DNA of 64,000 nucleotides. Source: Diprion similis (taxonomy: Eukaryota > Arthropoda > Insecta > Hymenoptera > Diprionidae). The stretch is taken from assembly GCF_021155765.1 (NCBI RefSeq), contig NC_060106.1, positions 13,418,031-13,482,030 of the forward strand, given 5' to 3'. Below the pieces are notes generated by a model. It was not told where the DNA came from and made no database searches. It saw only the letters and a program-made list of their open reading frames with translations. Numbering within the stretch: position 1 is the stretch's first letter; every line of letters begins with the position of its first letter. The translations under genes were made by a program, and so were the position numbers. Shown here piece after piece: positions 1-30,674 of this stretch.

Positions 1-83
1 ATTTCCGTTATATTTCAAAGACTAATCAAAATTTCCTTGAAATATTCGAAATCATGAATACTGAAAAAATAAAGTTGATTTAC

Positions 84-3000
84 TGTTGGTGGTAAGAATG
101 TTGACACATAAAGTGAACTGAAGGAAGTTCTAGCTGGTCATGACACGCACTGCAGCGGGATCCTTGAAAAATGATTGTGCTATTTTTTATAGATTCTATT
201 TGTTCTCTTAATTTCTGTGTATCTGCTTGATATTTTTTCGTTAGGTCTGTGTCAGCCTGTGTCTGTTCATTTTCAGTGCGCAGCACATTATTCAAGTAAC
301 TTCGTACATCACCCAGTGTACAGGACATTGATGTTGATAACGCATCCACCACCATCAATGGTGACAAAAGTTTCTCTTTTGCTACAAAAATATGTTTAAA
401 ATCTTATAACATGCCTTCAAGAATACTATATGAAACTTTCAAAATTGGCACTTATGCTTTACCGATATATGTGAGAATGTCAGCTAGAAGCTTCGATGAT
501 GCAGTTTTGTTCCGCGCTACACTCCACAATGCGTGAACCCACAAATTAGGATCCTGATGGCCAAACCGTTTACAGGTTGCCAAAATTTGTTCATTATCTC
601 CTTCGCGTAAGTGATACTGCAGAATCTCTTGGTACCTGTCATTTGAAAATTGAAAGTAAATAATATTATGCATGGTTTCACCACGAGAAATTATATTCAG
701 AGAAGAGAAATAACAAATCCGTTGAAGTAATTGTGTGACTTACAATTTTCTTTCTTCATACAGAAAGAGTATACCTCGTCGAAAGTTGTGCTGTTGGCAT
801 AGTATTAATATTTGATCTTTATCATAACTGGCTTCCGAACTTTGCAACAATCTGACAACTTTTTGTTCATACTGGAGTTTTGCTACCTCACTACCTAAGG
901 CTGACCACACGTGCAGATAATGTTCTACTAAGGTATTATACACTAACGTACTCCATCTGCAATAGAACAAAAACTCATGCCGTTCACATTATGTACTATA
1001 TGTAATTGCATGTATTCTATTATTAAGGAAATACTTAAAAAAAAACATGGCAAGGTTATTTTAAAATTTTATACCTACTTGCTTTCACATTTTACTAGAT
1101 GCTCTAAAAATTCAACCAGACGTTCAGAGTTGCCAAGAAACAAATGTATGAATTCTTCGGGATTAGCTTTTTCGATACTCTGTTCAGCAGATCCATCCAA
1201 CACGGCCTAAAAAACAATTTTTTATGAAAAATGATTCGACCTCTTGGCAAACAGTAAAATCAAACTCATACCTGGTCGACGAGAGGTTTATTTGCAGGTC
1301 TATAATTAGTACACAATCTTTTTAAAAATTGGGTCGCCTCATTTGGTACATTTTCAATTAATACATTTCCGTATTTTTTCATATTTGACTCGGCCTGAAA
1401 TTATAATGCAAAATTGAGTATGGCAAGAACTGGTGTATGTTAGGTAATTGATGATGTTAAGCATTCACCTCTTCGAAATCTAAAGTTGCAATGTATTCCA
1501 AAGCCCCTTTATACTCAGCTTTATCTTCTATTTGAATTCGCAAATACCATTCGTGTTTGCCATGTTTTGTAGCCAAGAGTAACGCATCTTCCGATGATGC
1601 CTGGCGACAAACTTTTATGGCTATTTCGACATCGAAATCTACTTCGCGGTCCTTCGTCTAAAAATTTGAACAATGTAAGTTATCAATTTAAAAGGTATAT
1701 ATGAAAGAATTATAATTTATATAGTAAGAATACGATATCATTGATTTCTCACGTACCATGATAAATTCTTTTAATTTGTCAGTATGGTTCAATTTTGTGT
1801 AACAGTTTAACAATAAAGTAGTGTGGTCTCCAGTAGCTTGACCTTGTTTATGCAGTGCTTGAAGATATGTCGTTAAATTATCAATGTGTTGCGAATCCAA
1901 GAATTTTCGAATCACATAAGATGGTTCAAGCTTTCCAATTGTTTTTATATATTGCTCTATGGCCCCATTATGATCACCTTTCGAATACAAATGATCTCCA
2001 TACTGGCGGAATATATCTACAAGTCCCTCCGCATCATATTGTTGACTTTTTGCTATTCTATAAAATAAGGTATGTGATGTAATTCAAGATTTTTTGAAAC
2101 TGAAGGTATCATTAATGGACACGTGATTAGTGCTGAAAAAAAAACGATACTTCACCTTATTGAAACATCATAAAGATTTTTTTTGAATAATAATGCCAGC
2201 TTTGATTGCAAATCCTTTTCATCTAAGTGATACAGCTTACTATTACCGCTCAAAATGAAGAAGCCACCCCACTCTGATAAGACAGCTTGAACTGACAACA
2301 TTGGTGCGGAAAATACAATAACCTTGTTCTGAATATCAAGAACCGTGATTGTGTGCTTATCTGCACCTGGAGGTATAGGTTCTATAGTACTGGAAACATT
2401 AGCAAGAACAATTATTTTTCATTATAGCAAAGAAAAAGCTTAGTTCTACGAAGTATTAACAAACTATTCATCATACTTAGGTTTTGCAGAAATAGTTGTG
2501 GTTCTGGGAACATTGGCAGCCTCCTTGGCTATTATCACTAGATAACTTCGAAACCATTCTAGCATGATTTTTTGTCCATCCACCGCATAACATGGACCTC
2601 TTCCATCAGGTGTGTAACAGTACACAGCCTGAATAAAAATAATTCAAGATTATTACCAGGTATGGTATCTAAAATCATTCATACTCTTTAATTTTGCTTT
2701 ACGACCGAAATGACGCCCAGGATTTTAACAAGTGGTTTGCAATTTTACAAGTTGTAGAATTTGAAGCAATAAAACTCAAGTAAAGTCAAACATGTATGTA
2801 TAACAGTAATCTAGTAATGTAGAATTACTCATACAGTTGCTACAGCTAGAAAGGATTTTTGTTTTAATACTTATGACTACACAAAAAAATGATATAGATT
2901 TTGATAAATATCTTACATCATTGCGCCCAATCATGAAGTGACTGCCTTGGGATGAGTCAGCCAAAACGCTGCACTTTCTTGAGCATCCCATATTATCCAA

Positions 3001-4123
3001 ACTAGTTTTATACTCTTTATCCTTGACAGTGATATTGTAGAGAAATACACTAGTTGTTGTTGCAACAAACATATGGGTTTGCTTGCCTGTCGATCGTATA
3101 GCAAGACCAGTTACGGGTGTATTACTATCCTTCAGTATTCGTATTTTATTTTTCCTTTCCCGTGTCAGGTCACCTCTGTGAAAGGAATATTATGATTGTG
3201 TGAGAATAATCTTAAATCAGCCGAAGGTTGCTCTAGATATTAACACCCAAATTAATGTGACCTGTAGAGCATAATGGATCCATCCCCGAAACCAACAGCC
3301 ATCAGAGTGAGCCCGCTATGAACACATAATGCACTAGCTGGAACTGCACGGTACCCGGGAATGGCTCTGCTGATTCTAACACAAGTCGGATTACCATGTT
3401 TGTCCAGCTTGGATAGATTCCAAACTTTTATTGTCGGATTACAACCAGGCTCATCTTCCTAAACAACAAAAATTTACATTGCCTCAGGTCGTGTTTTGAG
3501 GGAAAAAGATAAGTAGGTGTAGAGCGAAAGATGAAATAGCCTCACTGACAAGCATTTATTTACTGTAAATGATACTTACGCCAATTGTGAACAAGAAGGT
3601 GGAATGTTGTACTTGTTGGGCTAAGGTCAACGTTATTTCATAGGCACGAAATGTTGTGATCACATATTTTCTATTCACCAAATGCACGTTACCTATGTTA
3701 TCACCAAAGACAAGGTCTCCATTTCCGCTGGTTGCTGCTGTGACTTGAGCCTCCTAAGGAACAAAGAGTATAAAAAATGTTTTATTTGTAACAAAATATC
3801 ACATGCAGGATAAACGAGAGGTTCCTATGAAAACAAACCTATCAGAAAGAGACAAATAGAAACGTCGCATCTTAAACATTCTACAATTTATCTTATGTCA
3901 CTGCAGACAGAATTTTTCACAAGACAAAAAATAAGCTTACCCCAAGAGCTTCAGAAATCTTTCCACTGTCCACTTCCTTTTTCAAATCAAAGAAATTGAA
4001 ACGTCTCCACTAAAAACATATTCTAATTGAATAAAGTATCAAATGTGAGGTTAGAATCATTAACAGAGGATCAAATATTTTGGTTACTGAAATTAAAAGA
4101 AATATCACCTCCAGGAACGCCAT
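84..4123 (-). CDS. Vps11: VPS11, core subunit of HOPS/CORVET tethering complexes (3' end outside window)
   Basis: Core subunit of the HOPS and CORVET complexes, which tether endosomes, lysosomes and autophagosomes before SNARE fusion. Fourteen coding exons join in phase: 4123-4109, 4009-3941, 3753-3580, 3458-3262, 3175-2917, 2628-2477, 2389-2156, 2057-1757, 1657-1469, 1394-1272, 1206-1079, 956-744, 635-463, 381-84. They encode about 841 residues. The start reads MAFLE then WRRFNFFDLKKEV, the usual VPS11 N-terminus; a beta-propeller half follows (exons 2-7), then the alpha-solenoid with DHNGAIEQYIKTIGKLEPSY. The last visible exon has a coiled-coil stretch and then the start of the C-terminal RING (CSACHDQLELPSVHFMCQHS), where the window cuts it; the remaining zinc ligands must lie in an exon to the left. 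The product is identified with high certainty; individual exon edges are inferred from GT-AG sites and phase. Confidence 0.95.
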
Positions 4124-4600
4124 CATAAATATAATAATTATTACGCTGACATTGACACTTTCACGCCAAGTAAAATTCCGCAAGAATCAAATTTTTTTCT
4201 ATTATTTGACAGCTCACTGACACAAAGTGTTCCAAAGCAACCCACCCCCATGATCTAACTAACACTAACACCCAGACTCAACGTATATGCATCTATCAGT
4301 GGCTGGCAGTTTAGCACATGCGTGATATATTCGTTGTATGATCAAATTCAAAATTACAATACGAAAATCTACACCCACGGATCATTTGATGGAACATGAA
4401 TAATAGTGTAGTATTTTGATTGAAAACAACTGTTAGTAATTTTTTGCTTTTTCTTTCATGGCTTATGATTTCTGCAGTTTCTTTGTACCTTTCCTAATGA
4501 AGTCATGTATCATAAATTGTACATACATATTTGCAATTAGGGACTGAATTTTAGATTAACAGTGTAAATGATAGGCATATATAAGCTTTTATTGAATCAT
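4124..4600. promoter_or_regulatory. Presumed VPS11 upstream/promoter region
   Basis: This is the sequence immediately upstream of the minus-strand VPS11 start codon. No opposing gene begins here on the plus strand and I recognise no TATA box or strong core motif. The role is inferred only from position. Confidence 0.35.
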
Positions 4601-7600
4601 TTATTACATGGTTCCACTTTACAGTAGCCCAATTGGTATGTAAATAATAATATTACTGGGAGTAATATAATAATATATAACAAATAATATTAAGATTCAT
4701 TGATCATTATGGTAATGATAATAGTAAATACACGTTACAGCATGAATGTATGCCCAATGTTGATCAGGATGACAGAACAACCTTTGCATAATTTTATAAA
4801 TTAATACATAAACTTATACTTATTTTATAGGGGCATTTATTGGGAAAATTCTGCCATTTATTTTATATATTATAATTAAATTTATTTGTATATATATATA
4901 TGTATGTAGATATATATATATACTATATTTATTTATATAAGTAATTGTAATATCTTTTCTCTTTTTACTGTTTTGTAATCATCATGTGTCCCGCGTATAA
5001 TCATTCTTCAACCTTATTTTGTTCTATCATTACGTAATTTTTTTTATTATCATAGAGATCTTAAATAGTAATAAACCTTAAATACCATAATGATTATATT
5101 ATATCGATAACAAAATAAAACTATTAGACACTACAACAGTCAGCAAGCGAAAATAATAACGTGAACTCTGTTAACACTAGCCTTTATCCTAGTTTACTAC
5201 ACTCGCGTTATAACAAGACGTTCGGCAAAACTTGATTCTGGTTGCATTTAAGTCGCTACACAATCTCACAGTTGTCAGTGAAAGAAAACTGTGCATTAAA
5301 AAGTCCAATTGAGAAATGTTATTACCCAGATATTATCATATTGCAATACAAATACAATGTTTGTGTGCTTTCAGATGGAAACTGAACAATGTAAAATATC
5401 CAACAATGATCCTATACAAAGACTAGTGTTATATGAGCTATAGTTAAAAATAATAATCATCGTCAACTGAACGTTACTAAATTTCCTTTAAATTTACAAT
5501 TGTAACAAATAATGCAAAAATGCATGTAAAGGTACATCATTGACTAGAATGCAATCAATGCATTATTAAATGTGTTATGTTGAGATTTATTGATAATAAT
5601 AATCTACGTTATAATGTACAAAGTGAGCTGTGCATGTACTCACTTAAGTACTAGACATGAGGGTACATTTCTATTGTGGAAAATAGAAATATTTTTTCTT
5701 TCAACTGACACCAAACTCAATTTATTTATTTATTTTTTTTTTTTTATATTAAATCATCATTGAAATACCTGCGGTTCCTATCAAAGCATATATTATATAA
5801 TTTACATAGAGGTTTATAAGGAGCTGAGACTTCGGAAATATTTATTGTTTTGAATTTTATATTGTACGTTTGTAGTATGTATGTAAGATCGGACAGTAGT
5901 TTACCAGAATTCCTGTCTCGTTTGTCTTATTTCGATATTAGCCAGCTTGTAATCAATTATTGAATGAATATCGTTCTACCGTACATGATTCACGCACATT
6001 TGTACGTGCTCGTCATTTTCGTAGTACATGTTACCCATTGTTTTGCATAACAGGTTTCGATACTTTAGAATCTTTTTTTATGACTTTTTCATTTATTGTT
6101 TCATCTTTCAATTCCTATTTTCCAAATGCTACTGCAACTAACTTATCATAAATAAATTACGATACCAGAATAAAATTCAAAACTTAACAGACAAATTACT
6201 CCTACAAAATCCAAGAATCTAGGAAAACGTTTAAATTATAATAACAGTTGACGACAATATAAGTTTCTTGAAGATTGAGTACACCGTTATAATGATAATC
6301 ACCTGCTATTCAAAAATTAAATAAATAGTAATAGATTTTCAAAACAACGGTGTACTGTCGTATAGAATTTACATAAGTTAGTTTGAGTTGCTGCAAATTA
6401 TTATTCTAAACATGAAACAGCCATCTCTGAGTCTAGGGTACCTTTTGTCATTTGCAATAATAAATAATTACAATATTAATTTGCAGCTAAACGTAGATCA
6501 CATTCTCACACACTTTCACTCTTCATATATACACCTTTTTATAGAAATTAAATTCAGTTTAATAAATAAAAAAAAAAATGAAACAAAGTTTTCACAGCAA
6601 GAAGATGAGAGTGTGAATATTCATCTTGATCTTCGTAATAATATTACTAAAAGGCCGTTTTAACGAATAAATCGTGATTTTTTCATGAACCCAACGTTGT
6701 CAACTGTATATGTTTGATGACAATCAGTAGGTATAATAGTTATAATACAGTCAAGTTTACAATAAAATCCGTTTTGAATTTGGCTTCATGTATCTAATCA
6801 AGACTTTTATGCAGACAGAATGAGTTATACCAGATTCCAGTTCACTTTCAACGACTTTTACTTGCACAATTTATCAATGTCGTACTCCGAATATAAACAA
6901 TCAACTACAAATGTACTTACATCTAAGTAACAAACAATCGGAAAAAAATTGATCTTTCATGTTATCATTGAAATAACGTGATCATGTTAAACATAGCCAA
7001 GATAGTACATATCACAAATATTTATTGCTTGTGTAATGTGATGGCAATTAAGTCTGGTGTTGGACCAAGTTTATTTATTACTCTCATTCCGTGATCAGAC
7101 ACATTTACTTCAAGGGTAGCGACAGGACATGTTTTGTTACATGCGCACCTAAAACACTGATTTACACTAGTTCTTGTCATGTTCACTGTAACACTTGAGT
7201 AAGAACCACATTCCCAAGTCTTTCCTGATTACCAGGAGATTTTGGCAAAAATTTGTGACTTGCATTTATGATCTGCATTAAAGTCTTGTTTGGATATCAT
7301 ATGCTGATATAAATTTTGCCAATTTTGTCCATAAGATAACTTACATTACTATTGCGTATATTTAATTTTCTTATACATTATTTTCGTTTTTAGAGTCAAA
7401 TATTTTTCACACAATAAAATAAAATTCAGATTCATCATGATACGCAACATGATGTTATAGTTAGTCTCTGATGCCTATAATATATGTATGTCACTGACCA
7501 ATCGATATTACAGAATATTTATAAATGTTGAAACCTGTTACATTCAAAAAATATTTTATTTTGTCCCATTTCTAGGAAACTATATTTCAGATGGTTATCA

Positions 7601-8645
7601 AATTGTTTCACATATTCAAATAAATAAATATCAATTGCAGAGATGGGTCTGGAAATGCTCTTCCTATCTGGTTTGAATTTTTGCAAAGAAGTGGCTAACA
7701 TATGTTACCTCAGGCCACTCAATTTATTACCTTTTTTGTAATCGCTGGACAATTTTCTTCCTGGTTTAGCATTTCAATGGATAGAAAATTACCAATATGA
7801 GGGGCAATAAAAGTATATACAGTCAGCTACTAGTATTCAGACTTACTGTTATCAGATGCAAAGTCTGATCGCGTTTGGAAATAATGCTTGACATCGCATT
7901 TAAATGGTATATTAGGCAAACCGATCACTGTGTTTTACTGTCCTACATGCATTATTTTCAATGTGATCTATTACATGTATTTGTATGCTATTGAGTATAC
8001 ATACATATACAACATGGTCCGCTCATGTCTACGATACAACTTCAAATCACTTATACTTATTTTGCAATCCATGTCCGACATCTTACGTGGTGTCATATTA
8101 AATGGTAAATTTTCATGCTACGTCTCAACTGAACAGTATTTAACGAGAAATACTCAGAGAGATGTGCAAAGATAAATTTAAACACGTATTCATTATACCA
8201 TTAAATGAATTGTTTATTAAAATTGATTTTATACCATTCCAGTAGGACTGAGAAAATAATTCCAGTAAAGACATATAGAATATCTCTGCTCAACACCAGT
8301 CTATCGAAGCTACCAGGTTTACTGTAAATACAGTCGTTTGCATCGATTTCTGAATGTCATTCAAAGTAATTCCATACTGTAGCTCAGTCTTCTTTTTACA
8401 AATAAACGCTAAATAGTGATAGTGTGTGCGATTACATACTTTTCCCAACTATCATGAAACGCAAAAGCTGTACACAGAAATTAGATGTTTAATAAGCAGC
8501 TGACTTGAATTTGATTTTACTAAACGATAACTGGAAATTAAATATTACAGCCATTTGGTTATCTTAGGACAGAAGAGGTCTGATGCAGTATCTGTTCGGA
8601 ATCTTATTTTCAACGTCCATTACCTTAGCTAGTGTATTCTATAAT
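4601..8645 (-). other. AT-rich spacer, probable 3' UTR and downstream DNA of unc-104
   Basis: About 4 kb downstream of the unc-104 stop codon without a protein-like reading frame on either strand; the open frames are short and of low complexity. AATAAA on the minus strand occurs at 8213-8218, a first plausible poly(A) signal giving a 3' UTR of about 0.4 kb. Further AATAAA matches, including one near 4600, would allow a much longer neuronal-type 3' UTR. A TA/TATATG simple repeat lies at about 4889-4940. No RNA gene was recognised. Confidence 0.4.
4889..4940. repeat. TA-rich microsatellite
   Basis: Runs of alternating TA interrupted by TG and GTAG are visible directly. It is a simple repeat with no further significance apparent. 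Confidence 0.7.
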
Positions 8646-26261
<17,616 letters not shown>

Positions 26262-26312
26262 TTTCCGCCTCTTTTTTAGTTACCTTCTATGCAGGAGTTG
26301 TGAAACGGATCT
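26262..26312 (-). other. 5' UTR part of unc-104 first coding exon
   Basis: Minus strand: a pyrimidine-rich acceptor (TTTCATCCTGTTCCAG) ends at 26313, so a spliced 5' UTR of 51 nt would precede the ATG at 26261. Inferred from the splice signal only. Confidence 0.5.
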
Positions 26313-29300
26313 CTGGAACAGGATGAAACACTTTTATGAATCTATGAATAATCTGCAATTTCAGATGAGAGTAATGCTCGATAGTGAAAATCAACGATAA
26401 ACTACGATAAATATCTGCAATATTATGTCAGAATGAGCTGTAGAGTAAACCATCTGACAATGAGACGTGGTTATCAGCCATTAACAGTTCAAGCGCTCCG
26501 TTATATTTTATCTTAACAAAAATTAGGCGAAAAAAATTAAACTAGATCATCTTCGACCTTAATTCGACTCCAGGTGACAGAGAAACGAGGCTTGATAGTA
26601 TTATTAGGAAGATTACCGGTAAATTTTGAAAGATTAAAGTTTCTACAGAGTTATGAATTCAGAGTCTATTTGGGACTCGTTCCCACGAGAGACGTAACGC
26701 GACATCTGGTGCCATTAAGCCGTCAAAGTCACGTAGCCAACGGTTGTTACAAAATCATCCCTTCCAGTAAACGTTTAGCGGCATGATTCCCTGCGTAAAA
26801 TTAAACTGGTCAAGGGAGATGAGCGGCTCGTTTGGATAATTAGAACTAGAGTCGAGTTGTAATTTGGGGTTGGTTATCGCGGGAAGGTGTTAAATTTTAT
26901 GCAAATTAGGTACGATAGAAACGATCATTAGAGTCATGCTTTTATTTGTTTTGATTAAACTGCGGAAATAATCTCAGCGAAGGAAATGTCTTGATAAAAT
27001 TTTTTAATTCCTACATTTGGGCATAAGATTTTTCTAATTTGGTAAACATACGTACATACGTTCTAATCGAAGCCTCGATTCAACTTGAGAATCTCAGTAA
27101 GGTTTGCAGGCCATTATAAATTAGATACATTTTCCTACTCTTTGAAGCGTAATAATTATATTCTCTGCAATATATTGTTTAAAAAAGCAAGTAACGAATT
27201 TGTCTGCACGTAAGTTGTATCCACGGAACTAAGAATTGATGGGTTTTATGTGACGATCCAGGACATTATCCACGACATTTAATATTTCGTAAAAATATTA
27301 TACAATTTATGAGTATATATTATATGTATATATATTATACAGACATTCATAGAAGAGTTATCAAAAAGTGATTAACTTGATGGATACGAACGTCCCTCCC
27401 ACCGCCCTAAATTCCTAATGATATATAGCGTATAAAAATTAGCGATAAAACATGTTTTATGGATGTCCTGAACCACGTTGAACACCCAAATGACAATCGA
27501 GTCTTAAGTTCGCAAATATATAAACGATCCTCATAAATAAATGAAAAATAAAAGGAAAAAAAACGCATCAACAGCAACTGCGAAACATCTGCATCTGCAT
27601 TAGTTGCATTTTCGATGCTCGTAAGAGTGAACACTCTTCACTTTCATAATAGGTTAGTTAAAATTCAAGATTCAAGTCGAGTGCAGCCCGAAATTGGAAA
27701 GCTACACAAAACGGTGTCTCTACGGGGATTCCCCTGTGGTTTCTTACACAATCCACGGGGAACCCCGTTCCCGCGTGGAATTCGCATTTAAAGCCGATAC
27801 AGATAAGCCGAGACTGTTTTTCTTTCACTTATTACCCTTCTTTGGTAAAAGCTGTTTCACTCCGTCACCCGCTAAACGACAGGATTCGATCAGTCATGTA
27901 TTAGGTATACGTAGAAAGCACACACACGGGGTTTGAGCTCAGTTCTTAGCACTAGAGCAATCTTCTGGAGGAAAAGGAAAACTTGGCTTGGTAACTGCAT
28001 ACTCCGAGGTCAACGGTGACTCATCTTGCCCTCCCGCCCTCGCCAAAGATATTGACAACAAGATCAGAGTCGCTGAATTTTTTATATTCGCTAATTATTC
28101 AGTTTTCGGCCTAAATATAAAACACGATTTTATACGTCAGGGTTGAAAAGCCAACGACACATAAAACACTCGTCTCGTAGAATTCAATTTTCCGTGAAGA
28201 CCAAATTCGAGTTAATGCTATAATTACATCAAATTCGTAGAACAAGATAGCGAGCTCATCATCGAGCTTACGTCAGTGCGAAGATTGAAGTGATTGCGTG
28301 CAAATTTGGTAGCCAAATGTAAGTGATTAAAGCTAACTAACTCACATTAGGGCGCAGGGTCTGTACGGTCGATTTCTCAGATTGATCTAGGCTAACGGCG
28401 AAATTGTTGGTAATATTCGCGTAGGTAAGCGAAGGAGAGCCGAGTATGGGTGTGTCGTGCGGGATTGAACCGAAGAGTGTAAGAATAGTTCAACGTTGTC
28501 AATAGCTGTTGGTTTACCGCACGGCAAGTCTCAGACATAAGCCAATCAAGCGGAATAATTAAAGCACTACGACGTTCCGTCATTCGTTATACTTTCGAGA
28601 AAAAGGAGTTAATATCAGTTAATTCGATGACTGCGATTGATTCACTGAACCTGAGGCGAAGTCTGAAAGTATTTATGTATGCCCAGTTTATGTGGGCGAA
28701 ATGAATTAGGGTTGAACCAGCAAACCATGGAGTTGAATCGACTGGTGGGTGGGGGGTGCACACGGCCGTCTGCTACGACAGTGACGTCATCTCAAGGATA
28801 AACAATTACATGGGTTTGTCATGAGTACGCTGACGCAAATTTTTCGCGGTGATAACCGTAGAAATTATCGATTTCTGCGTATTTTAGATTCGGTTCCACC
28901 AGTTTGTTTGTCGAGGGGTGAAGAAGGTAAATAAATAACATTTGAAATTGGAATTAGAAAAAATAGTGACTCGCGTAGAATTACCAGTAACAATGAGATG
29001 TAACAATCCAATTTTGATTATTTGGGAAATTATTTACGTAGACTTAAAACGATCCAAACTTCTCGTTCAATGTCTTACAGAAGTGTCGATTCGCAACTTC
29101 CAGATTCATCGAAGACTGAGAACGTTTAACAGTCAGCCAGAGTTTTTCTTCCCTGTGTTGACTGAATTTGGAATTTGTCACGATGAATTATTTTCTATCA
29201 AATTATCCTCTTTGGGAGAACACAAGTACTTGCTTGCTGCACGTCTGATGTCTCAACTGTTTGTCGAGTAGCGATGACGTAAAGTCGGAATGGTGATAAG

Positions 29301-29474
29301 GATGAATATTAGTCTAAGGCTTACTTGATTATAACGGGGGGAAAAGAATTCAAGGACAAACGGTTGATCCGCTGCAGAAGACAGCTCCGAATAAGGTTTG
29401 TAAAAGTTGCGATAGTCGGTGTCGATCGATCTAAAGATTGAAAGAAGACTTGACGAACTCAAGGGCACTCACCG
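26313..29474 (-). other. Probable 5' UTR intron of unc-104
   Basis: It lies between the strong minus-strand donor at 29474 (ATCG then GTGAGTGCC) and the acceptor at 26313. No coding region was recognised in this 3.2 kb. A perfect CRE palindrome TGACGTCA lies at 28782-28789. Confidence 0.4.
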
Positions 29475-29690
29475 ATGTAAATTTCGAGAGGGTGTTAAAA
29501 TCCTAGGACAACAACGAGTGATAATTTCCCTGCGAGCACTGTGTATTATACGAAAATCACAAATAGCACGATATATTAAACGCTTCGTCGACTAAACAGT
29601 ACGAAGCCACAATCGCAGACATTATTGTATGTCCACACTATACAACGGTGTCCCGGCGACAGGATGCGAGCTTTCGGGTGACTGCGACGC
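29475..29690 (-). other. Candidate first (non-coding) exon of unc-104
   Basis: The minus strand has a consensus donor GTGAGT after ...TTTACATCG at 29475 and a GC-rich, CpG-rich promoter-like block immediately upstream. The 5' end near 29690 is a guess from the promoter motifs and an initiator-like sequence. No long open frame is expected or seen. Confidence 0.4.
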
Positions 29691-30180
29691 CACCATCAGC
29701 GAGCTTTCGACTTAGAAATGGCAATATGGCCGCGGCGCATGCACGCCCTCGATGAATCGTCACGTGACTGGTCTAGTGGGTCATTTTTCCGGGACGGGTG
29801 TCCAATGGGAGGGTTGTTCCCGACGAAAATCAATAGCGAGGGAGGTATACCCGTGACGTCACACGGCACACGATCGACCAATGCGGCGCGGGCGGCGCCG
29901 GCCAATTCCTTTAAGCAATCAATAAAGAAGCCAGTGCCACCGTAGGGTGCGGAGGCGTGGAATGGATGGGGGTCGGGGTGGACTGGATGAGTAAAACGTA
30001 CAGAAATCGCGTCACATGTCGCGCAGGGGCCTCACGGTCTCTTTCGTATGTTGCCCTTGCGAGTCGCGATCTCCCTGGGCACACCGACCCATTCCCCACC
30101 CCCCATCCCCCATTCCCTATTACATCGAAATTCACCCGGCAGGCTCGAGCTGGCCTTGCATGGTTCATTAGCACCTAATA
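29691..30180 (-). promoter_or_regulatory. CpG-rich promoter-like block upstream of unc-104
   Basis: This is the most CpG-rich block of the left half of the window. It contains a palindromic E-box GTCACGTGAC (29759-29768), a perfect CRE TGACGTCA (29854-29861), an NRF1-like GCATGC core with GC-rich flanks near 29738, and a YY1/PHO-like GGCCATATT on the minus strand near 29724. Position before the candidate first exon supports a role as the unc-104 promoter; a divergent plus-strand transcript cannot be excluded. Short GC-rich open frames here look like chance. Confidence 0.5.
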
Positions 30181-30654
30181 GCTGTATGAATTATAGATGA
30201 TCATTGCGCGCACAGCGTGCAGGATATACCCACAACACAATAAGTCGCATTGCACCGAAAGCTGCGGGTACACATCAGCTCTTCGACTTCTTTTCCATAC
30301 TCCCTCTCTCGCGGTTGTGAACAGCCCTCGACTAATGGGGAGAGTGAGACGCATTCGGCAGACTGAAGTTTAGTTTTTCGAAAGAAAGGGCGACATCGGA
30401 TTGCCCTTGACACGGGGTGAAAGTCTAAGTAGCTGTTGCTCGGGGAGCCAATATACACATTGCTACTCCGCCTTGTCTCAACGACTATCTTCATTGGAGT
30501 GGGTCTGTCTTACTCATTTTTAATACAACGGATAGATTGGGGCCCGAGATTGTAATCGAGGTGTGTGACCCGCATCGGCGATCATTTTTCAACATCGTCG
30601 TTCGTTCAGTGAGGTTCGGTTGCAAATGTTTCCTGAAAGCATTACTCACGGAAA

Positions 30655-30674
30655 TACCTACCTACCTACCTACC
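30655..30674. repeat. (TACC)5 microsatellite
   Basis: Five perfect tandem TACC units are visible directly. Confidence 0.9.

Noticed and set aside
1-83. A possible further VPS11 exon after the acceptor TTTTTTCAG at 61
   Set aside because: The implied intron (61-83) would be 23 nt, too short to splice, and the resulting peptide lacks the next RING cysteine and stops early.
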